This document shows positions 57,126-64,000 of a stretch of DNA of 64,000 bases, one piece after another. Where the stretch lies: assembly GCA_022393335.1 (NCBI GenBank), contig JAJEKB010020913.1, positions 555,144 to 619,143 on the forward strand. The letters run 5' to 3'. This DNA is from Macrotrachela quadricornifera (Eukaryota; Rotifera; Eurotatoria; Philodinida; Philodinidae). Under the pieces are notes generated by a model. The model saw nothing but the letters and a program-made list of their open reading frames with translations, was not told where the DNA came from and did not search any database. The first letter of the stretch is position 1, and each line of letters starts with the position of its first letter. A program made the position numbers and the translations under genes.

Positions 57126-59688
57126 GCCGTCATTTGGCCGAAAGGAAAAATGTCGAAAGGAATAACGCCGAAGGAGAAAAACGTAGAAAATGTTGAAAGG
57201 AAAAATATCGAAGGAAAAAATATCGAAAGGAAAAATATCGAAGGAAAAAATATCGAAAGGAAAAATGTCGAAGAGAAAAATATCGAAAGGAAAAATATCG
57301 AAGAAAAAAAATATCGCAGTGGCAAAACATCGAAAATTTCACCTAATGAGATATTGTTTATTTTTGAAACATAACATAAGTGTAACATAATTAGACAAAA
57401 GTTAGAAATAATTATGGAAGTAAAATGAAAATGTTATTTTTTTCGTTTAACAACTGTTAATGATAAACCGTTTAAATATTCTGTCACATCAATAATACCA
57501 TCATAATATCGTTTATCAAGATTATCAATACGACGTTGAATAGCAATTGTTTTAGCTTGTTTTGGTCTTGCACCTAAACCTGCATTGAATTGAGTGTACA
57601 TGTGATAAAAACGATTCTCTTCTCCTCGAAGAAATTTAAAAAATGACCAAATATTTGGATGATGAATTTGTACTCGACGATTGAAGCGACTGTGAAATGC
57701 TGAATAAAACATACGAATATGACAGTAAAAAAAGGATTGAATGAAAAATATATACCCTCGGCATTATTATTTGTCCTCATAGACAAACCATGGACACACC
57801 ATTGAACAACAGGAACTTTAACAAACCATTGTTGTTGAAAATATTCTATTAGCCCATTCATTATTTTACTCATTTCTGTAGATAAATTTTTCACTAATTC
57901 ATCAAAACTATCCTCAATCACTGGTTCTGGTAATAAAGGAAGTGCCATTAACTGTCTACAAAAATGTTTAATATCTTCATCCTTATTGTAAGTTGAGGAT
58001 AATCCGAGCCGTTGTATATTCCGATACACAGCCTGCGTAAAGTGAAAGTAGCAAGATAAATGAGTTGCTGAGCTAAACTATAAGGTAAAAAATCTAAACA
58101 TATGTTCCTATCACAAGAAATATGAAGCACTCACTTCAACTTTGACTATACCCATTAAAGCTGGTTCAAAATCAGTCATCACGAGTTTGGGTGAAAAGTC
58201 GAGTTTCATTTCAATAGCTATAGATTTCAATTCACGAAACAAAAATTGATATGTACTTTTAAATTTGTTTGGTAATAATCCAAACACGCAAGGAAAAGCT
58301 AAACAGAGAAAGAATTATGTATATATATATATATATATATATAGGTAAGAGCAAAAGTAATTACTCACACTGTTCATACTTTATGGCATGAACTGTATAT
58401 ACTTGTTCGAATATTTTCGGACAAGATGAGAAGGTTCCGTCCATCAGAATTGTATCAACTGTAAAAAGCATCCTTAATTGTTCTGAAGATGCGAATAAAA
58501 TCACTCGTTGTCTTCTATTAATCATCTTGTCAACAATCAAAAAGTCATTATTTCTTAATGTTTTGGTATAAAGATCGGGTATATCAAATACTTGTGTAGT
58601 TGGAATTTTTGGTGTTATAGCACGACGTGCTTTATTTAATACACTGTCTAAACAGCAACAAAAAATTAACTTCATATGATCAGACACATATGAACAATAT
58701 TCGCTTACTTATTTCACGTTCGCTTGGTAGAATAGCTATTGCTGAAGGTGATAATATTGCCTTTTCACATTCCTCATCATAAATACGTGGAATCGATGTT
58801 GTTTCACATATTGCTCTTTGCTTCACTTTATGACGAAATTCACGTACATCAATTCTTTCATCTTCTGCAGGATGACAATGTTCACCTATCATTTTTATGA
58901 ACTCATCGTTTATACTTGTATGAATTTTTACAACACATCCAGTAAATGTACATATCCAATACTTTGTGGTGTTTGTTGATTTATTTAATTTAAAAATGTA
59001 TTTGTTTGATACAAGTAAAGGTTTTCCCTTTTGGGATTGAATAAATGAAATAAATGACGAAGGTGTTTGGTTTTCATACAACGAAGATGATGAAACTGCA
59101 GCCATGATTAAAAATTTTTACTTGTATAATATTGTTATCCCGATTATGTGGGCTAGATAGTTATTCTTTGTCAGTCGAACAAGAAGAACCAAAAGACAAA
59201 AACGAACGAAAACATGAACGTATATGTATGTATAAATGTTGGAAAATACCTAATAGTATAGACACTGACATTAAGGAAAAAAAACAACATATAATATACA
59301 GTATACTAAGGGAAAAATCCATTGTCTCTTAGGAAAGTTCCAATATATCATGTTGGAAAAATTCCAATATATCACGTTAGGAAAATTCCAACATATCAAC
59401 ACTGTCACATCAATAAAATAATGAGAAAAAACAGTTCACGTAGAATTAGAGTGAATCCACTAGTGGCATCATATGTTTCGATACTTTTTTTTCGACATTT
59501 TTCCCTTTCGATGTTTTTTTCTTCGACATTTTTCCCTCACGATATTTTTTTCTTCGATATTTTTCCTTTCGATCTTTTAACATTCGGCATTTTTCCCTTC
59601 GACATTTTTCTTCCTTCTTTCATTTTTTTTCGACATTTTTCTTCGACATTTTTCCTTTCGATATTTTTCCTTTCGGCCAAATGACGGC
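57126..59688. mobile_element. apparently intact MULE DNA transposon, 2.56 kb
   Basis: Outer ends GCCGTCATTTGGCCGAAAGG (57126) and its reverse complement ending at 59688 frame the transposase gene. Inside each end is an array of about a dozen 15 bp units, CGAAAGGAAAAATAT (left 57136-57340; right, inverted, about 59480-59683), so the terminal inverted repeats are built from tandem repeats. No 9 bp target-site duplication was found by eye at these exact borders. Lys- and Phe-rich frames over the arrays are artefacts. Confidence 0.8.
57434..59105 (-). CDS. FLYWCH/MULE transposase, copy 2, intact
   Basis: Five exons on the minus strand, 59105-58709, 58647-58369, 58298-58135, 58077-57756 and 57699-57434, with introns of 56-71 bp, join in phase without a stop to give 475 residues. 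A FLYWCH zinc finger occupies about residues 30-85 (NKYIFKLNKSTNTTKYWICT, GCVVKIH, GEHCH). The MULE core follows: ILMDGTFSSCP (Asp 1), LVMTDFEPALMGI (Asp 2), LSCYFHFTQAVYRNI (C/H motif) and RTNNNAEAFHSRFN (Glu). The C-terminal part (HPNIWSFFKFL...) is conserved with copy 1. The enzyme would cut and paste DNA, with FLYWCH or the C-terminal part binding the 15 bp end repeats. Every catalytic residue and splice site appears intact. Confidence 0.9.
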
Positions 59689-59786
59689 CAACCGTCTTTA
59701 TCCATCTTATACAATTTGTTATATGCCTCAGCTGAGTTTCATAAAGTGTATAAAATCGCTTTCTGCTAGAAATTAATTTCATACAG

Positions 59787-60349
59787 ATGATAGGGTACAT
59801 TGTGATTCGATGGCTCATCTTCGCCCTGAGTCATTTAAGAAATGACCAATGTATTACAATTACCTGTCCTAATGCAGTAAGAGACTATAATCAATTTTTA
59901 CATAGAGTTGGTCGGCTTAGCCAAAGAATATCATGTTACAATCTTGATCACAGATCTAAAAGAAACTGGCTGTGAATACCTATTTTATTTCCTAATTGCA
60001 TCTATTTTCAATACGCTCATTTGTTACCACTAATTAGCTCAAGATAAATTAACATACTTGAACTATATGTATGATTTTATTGGCAAAGTCTCTCTGCTCT
60101 GGTAGTGAACGAATAAGTTGCGGAAGACTTTCTTTTGAAAAGAAGTCCACAGTAGTTTCACCAAAAACTATCCTTAATTTTGACAATGAAATACATTTAC
60201 CTGTGAAAGGAAAAAGAAGAAAATGCGTTTATTGTAGCACCAAGGAAGCAAACCTTCGATTCAACATCGAGTATTTTACCTGCAAATTGCCATTTTATTT
60301 AATAGGCGAAAAAAATTGTTTTTTTGACTATCATAACATTTTTATGTAG
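59787..60349 (+). pseudogene. piggyBac-type transposase C-terminal remnant
   Basis: An ATG frame at 59787-59975 contains PNAVRDYNQFLHRVGRLSQR ISCYNLDHRSKRNW, the piggyBac block normally read as DYN.(F/Y)M.GVD..DQ...Y...RKSKRWW; here M-GVD has decayed to LHRVG and the frame stops right after NWL. In 60071-60349 the C-terminal zinc ribbon follows: KRRKCVYCSTKEANLRFNIE, YFTCKLPFYL and NCFFDYHN. Stops separate the parts. The catalytic N-terminal domain is not present. The remnant begins within 100 bp of the right end of the MULE. Confidence 0.75.
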
Positions 60350-61094
60350 GTATTTTGAGTAAAAATAAAACAAAAAGATTGAAAAAATATTTTTTCGGTT
60401 AAAAAAATTCGGTCCTCAAAAGATGAATATGATCTTAGAAATCCAAAGACACGAGAATCTGAAATTCTTGCGCCATACCTTTAAATAAAGCCACAACGTA
60501 TCTAGTTTAGAATTGACATTGTAATTTTATGAAAAAATATTGGGCAAGCATTTCAAATCCTTGTGTTTTTTCAGTTTTTTAGGGTATACTAACAACTGTT
60601 TATCCACAAAACTTAGCGCCGGGATTTTTTGCGAATAGTAGCGAAAATAGGTACAGATTTCAAATAGGGCAAATTTTGCTAGTATATCCACCTCCATCCT
60701 TTAATATTATTAATTGATTAATAATAGCAAAGCATACCTCACATTCGAATTCCTTGATCTTGATTATCACTTGGTCTAACTTTTCAAAAATTTAATATCA
60801 CGAATTATTAATTATTAATAATAAAACTGACTTCAAATTTGAATTCTCTGTTCTCGACTACCCATTCCTGAAAATTTTTTGCTAAGAACTATTACTGAAT
60901 TTTTATTGGTTTAACGCATACTGCATTTCGATTGGCTTGAACAGACAGACAAAATTAAACCATTTTTTAATCGACATACAATCCTTTCTTCCAGAAAAAG
61001 GAATATTTCTAGATCGCAATAGTTTTTGTTTTATTTCTAAACAGAAATAGTGTTGGTGTTTAAAGAAGAATTTATTATTTAGTTAATTGAGCGC
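60350..61094. other. intergenic with copies of a dispersed repeat
   Basis: At 60735-60870 two diverged copies of the 25.0-25.5 kb repeat (CTCACATTCGAATTCC...GATTATCACTTGGTCTAACTT; GACTTCAAATTTGAATTCTC...CTCGACTACCCA). No gene. Confidence 0.45.
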
Positions 61095-62069
61095 CTAGCA
61101 TAGCTGCAGCCTAGTTACTGTCTCGATAGGATGGACAATATTACGTCGTCGTCTTTGCAACGCCTTACAATATAGAAAAAATTCTTTCAGCTGTCCAATG
61201 AATATTTCTCGAAATAATTGCGATGTTAAACAATGAATGTAAAAATTGTAACAATAATTAATATTGAGAAAAATCGATAATATCGAGATGGCATTATTCA
61301 TAGTAGATGTAAGTCCAAACCGTTGGATGAGAATTCGACAAATAGCATAAGGTAATGTACAAATTACAAAACAGCTCACATTTGATATCATTAAAATGAG
61401 CATATGCCGCTGAAGTTTTTCTCTTCTCGTCGTCAATACCATCACTAGAGTTCGTTGTATACGCAATTTATAATAAATTCCAATTAAACAAATACTCATC
61501 AAACAACCTGGAAGTAAATAAGTAATTAATAATTGAAGAATAGGCCAAGAATAAAAGAAAAATATTGAATATGATGTCATAGGAGAGCGTGGTGCTCCAC
61601 AGATATTACTCGTCGGATTACTATAGCCATATTCCGGTTGAAGAACATGACATGTAAAAAGAGTTGAACATACACATACAGCAACAATTGACCAGGTAGC
61701 TACTTTTCTGTTACATATTTGTGCTTGTCGATATGGAAAACGTGTGCGAATCAATCTATCAATGGCGATCAAAACAAGAAGCCAACTAGATGTAATAGCC
61801 GAGAAATTAGTTATAAAGGCACGAAAACGACATAGTTGATCGCTTTGCAATATTGACAATTGAAGAGTTATCCCAAGAAAATCACGGATAAAGATTAATA
61901 GATAGAATATATCGGAGATCGTCAAAAAAATAAAAAATAATCCAATCGAAGTGAATCGAAGAGGTTTAGATAGAAATGTGATGAGACTGCATGTATGACC
62001 GAGAAAACCCAGAGGAGATGTGAGTATATAACTGAAGAAACCAACAGTATTGGTCACTGTGCTCGCCAT
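61095..62069 (-). CDS. rhodopsin-like G-protein-coupled receptor
   Basis: 324 residues, single exon, seven hydrophobic segments: about 10-32, 42-68, 88-110, 124-144, 172-198, 225-250 and 262-285. TM3 starts after Cys80, which can pair with the loop-2 Cys in SNICGAP, and ends with IAIDRLIRTR (Asp104-Arg105, a DRL variant of DRY). TM6 carries the FVICTLPYAI Pro, and TM7 has NYCYNFYIHCL in place of NPxxY. The short N-terminus with an N-x-S/T-poor sequence and a basic C-terminal tail (KALQRRRRNIV) fit the peptide-receptor-like orphan GPCRs abundant in rotifers. The ligand is unknown. The start ATG has no nearby in-frame alternative. Confidence 0.88.
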   Translation of the reverse strand: MASTVTNTVGFFSYILTSPLGFLGHTCSLITFLSKPLRFTSIGLFFIFLTISDIFYLLIFIRDFLGITLQLSILQSDQLCRFRAFITNFSAITSSWLLVLIAIDRLIRTRFPYRQAQICNRKVATWSIVAVCVCSTLFTCHVLQPEYGYSNPTSNICGAPRSPMTSYSIFFFYSWPILQLLITYLLPGCLMSICLIGIYYKLRIQRTLVMVLTTRREKLQRHMLILMISNVSCFVICTLPYAICRILIQRFGLTSTMNNAISILSIFLNINYCYNFYIHCLTSQLFREIFIGQLKEFFLYCKALQRRRRNIVHPIETVTRLQLC

Positions 62070-64000
62070 TTGCTACATCCTCACTGAAAATAACAGCAAA
62101 TTCTTATAGTAATAATTATTTAATTAAAATACCAGTGACGCATGACCTGCAGAGGTTGATTCTTTGAGGTTTATTCGAGGCTGAAATACCTTTTGACCTA
62201 CAGAAACCAAATTTGAAAGTGATGTGTCGGGAGTTTTATAGATAATAGTCGGTATATATTTGATTTAATGTGGCTTCATTAGTCTACATTATATTCAAAG
62301 GAAGGAACATGATTTTCTATCAAACTTCTAATATCATTCTATTTCTAATTAACTCTTCTGAATATATATATGATGAGGGAACATTCTTATAAGCTTGTTT
62401 AAACGCCGTGATTGGAACTTTTGGTATGTCCTAAATATGACATCAGCAAAATAAATTCGCATTCAATATCAGGTATTGAATTAATCATTTCGAAGTCTGC
62501 TGAAGTCTTATTAATATATATTTTAAAAGCTTTGCAAATTTTGTAAAGCCTTTTGAAATCTCAAAGAATCTCATTTCGCACATCCTTTGAGATCTTTTCT
62601 GATCTTAGTGAAACCACGTTGCAACTTGATCTATAGGCTTCATGAACGAGAACTTTTAAGATCTTAGTGAGACTATTCTGAGACCTAACCAGTCAATGCC
62701 GTTATGAGATTCAATTAATCGACATCTAGGGCTCACGTCTGTGGATATCATGTCCAAGATCCTTTGAGATCTATTCACATACGAAGAATATTTTTGTGCC
62801 TTTGTATTTGCTGTTTCGTATGTTTTACATGAATGGTACACGCTAATTCCGCTGAGGTAATACCTGCAGGCTTTTCGTTGATCCGAAAAAAAAGTGGCTT
62901 TTATCTCAAATGGTTTTGTTGCAGATATTTCCGGCCGTTTTCGGTGGAAAATTTGGACCTAAGATCAAACGAGCAAGTGATTTTCATCATCATCATTTAT
63001 CCTCACCAAAAGAGATTGAGGTTTCATCCTTCAAAAACATTAGTAAAGCGGAGGTCAGGATATATGAGAAGAACTAGATCGTACAAAACTTTCAACTACT
63101 GCTCTCGTATCAGTTTCAACTATTTGAAGGTAGATGTAGATGTTTGTAACCGATAAAACTTCAACTCGAAATTTTTTTCAATCAATTTCTGTATTTTCAT
63201 GTATTTGGCTCATAATATATATCTTGCCAATCAATCTTGCATATTGTACCAAGTCATAATAGCTAGAAAGCTTCGAAATTTTAACGAATACAAAGACTTA
63301 CTTCCTATGATAAATAATTTATGATGAAGCTTGATTAATTTAGCCGTGCTTTGATATGTTGTTGCTCCATAAAGTAAGACACTGCAAAAAACTGATAACA
63401 AAAGAATTAAAAAAAAGTACGTCCTACTTTCTGTTCATGTAATATCCTTTCAATCAGAAACTAGGCGTTCATCAATATTTGCTACTTGCATTCTTCTTGA
63501 ACAATAAACTCAAATCGATGATCATTGGCGATCGTACACTTGACTAATATACATCTTACAAACAGTATTCTTATATCATGACAAAGGTTAAGAAATCAAA
63601 CTTTCTTACCAATTCGTGCTCTTGCAGAGAAAATGAAGGCTTTCGCTAAATTTCTCAATATATACTAAGGATCATAAGATCTATAAGTAGGCAAAATTTG
63701 GATTGAAACTATCATCGTTTGAAATCTTGCAGAATGTATTATTTGATATGTATGTATCTCAGTTAAAAGTTTTGAATCAAGAATCACAGTAATCTGTCGA
63801 AATATTCATATAAATATGATAAAAAACATTGGACAATCTTTCAATTCGTATAGCTCTAAATATTGAAAGAGTTTTCTCAATGTTACTCGTTGACGATTAT
63901 TCGAGAAATCTTCTAATATCTAATGGAAAATTGTAGGTTTTTAAATATAATTACGTACCGTAGTTTCCATTAAACGATATTAAAAGAAGCCAAATGAAAA
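62070..64000. other. intergenic to window end
   Basis: No gene recognised with confidence. On the minus strand, 63390-63210 reads VLLYGATTYQSTAKLIKLHH KLFIIGSK in one frame after an acceptor-like TTTTTTGCAG. Upstream, 63660-63610 reads ILRNLAKAFIFSARARIG before a GTAAGA donor. These might be two exons of an unrecognised gene that continues beyond the window. Confidence 0.3.

Noticed and set aside
57086..57390. Lys-rich (KGKISKEKISKG) and Phe/Ser-rich repeat proteins on both strands
   Set aside because: Translation of the 15 bp MULE end array; the same happens at 59322-59818.
59132..59332. 66-residue hydrophilic frame just upstream of the MULE transposase on the opposite strand
   Set aside because: It is divergent from the transposase start and within the element, with no family resemblance; probably chance.
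63210..63660. Possible two-exon gene or reverse-transcriptase tail on the minus strand
   Set aside because: Only short coding-like pieces without diagnostic motifs; it is mentioned under the terminal intergenic entry but not called.

Overview
The window is a stretch of an A+T-rich animal nuclear genome and looks most like a bdelloid rotifer (Rotaria/Adineta type). That assignment is an inference. It rests on short GT-AG introns (many 45-70 bp), a single-exon ADP-ribosyltransferase fused to kinesin-light-chain-type TPRs (a family known to be expanded in bdelloids), a solo 7TM receptor, a peptide-gated-type DEG/ENaC channel, an F-box protein, a probable bacterial-type iron enzyme with acquired introns, and a dense, diverse load of mostly degraded transposons. 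No rRNA, tRNA, CRISPR array or operon-like structure was recognised.

Layout. 1-8.1 kb: an unrecognised multi-pass membrane protein, a neuronal-calcium-sensor gene, a broken secreted-protein gene interrupted at its 5' side by a palindromic element, and a two-exon EF-hand gene on the minus strand. 9.8-14.6 kb: a 1.43 kb almost perfect palindrome and a 1.84 kb TA-flanked terminal-inverted-repeat element carrying about 14 copies of a ~69 bp repeat. 16.9-21.7 kb: a seven-exon gene for a haem-oxygenase-like iron-containing redox enzyme (604 aa). 21.8-25.5 kb: palindromic elements, minisatellites and a 198 bp hAT-type MITE with a perfect 8 bp target-site duplication. 26-28.3 kb: the ART-TPR gene. 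28.7-29.6 kb: a nested palindrome. 30.2-32 kb: the DEG/ENaC channel. 34-38.6 kb: SPEF1/CLAMP (minus), a low-complexity Asn/Pro/Gln-rich protein, and a glutathione S-transferase pseudogene. 39-44.7 kb: a TA-flanked MITE, a small secreted Cys-rich protein, a membrane-protein fragment, a 1 kb element with palindromic sub-terminal repeats, and an F-box protein. 45-60.4 kb: a transposon-rich block with a CACTA/Tnp2 remnant, a LINE reverse transcriptase remnant, two FLYWCH/MULE transposases (one broken, one apparently intact), a piggyBac remnant, and between them a tandem E2 ubiquitin-conjugating protein. 61-62.1 kb: a GPCR.

The host genes are unrelated neighbours, not a pathway: calcium sensing, ciliary microtubule binding, ion-channel and GPCR signalling, ubiquitin transfer and ADP-ribosylation. 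The most unusual content is (i) the iron enzyme with bacterial-type motifs, (ii) the fusion of a catalytic E2 with a Cys-less E2, (iii) an intact MULE bounded by inverted arrays of a 15 bp repeat, and (iv) a family of foldback elements linked by a shared GCGTGAAAAGCTCTACAA-like motif. Exon structures were assembled by hand from splice consensus and reading phase and have no transcript support.
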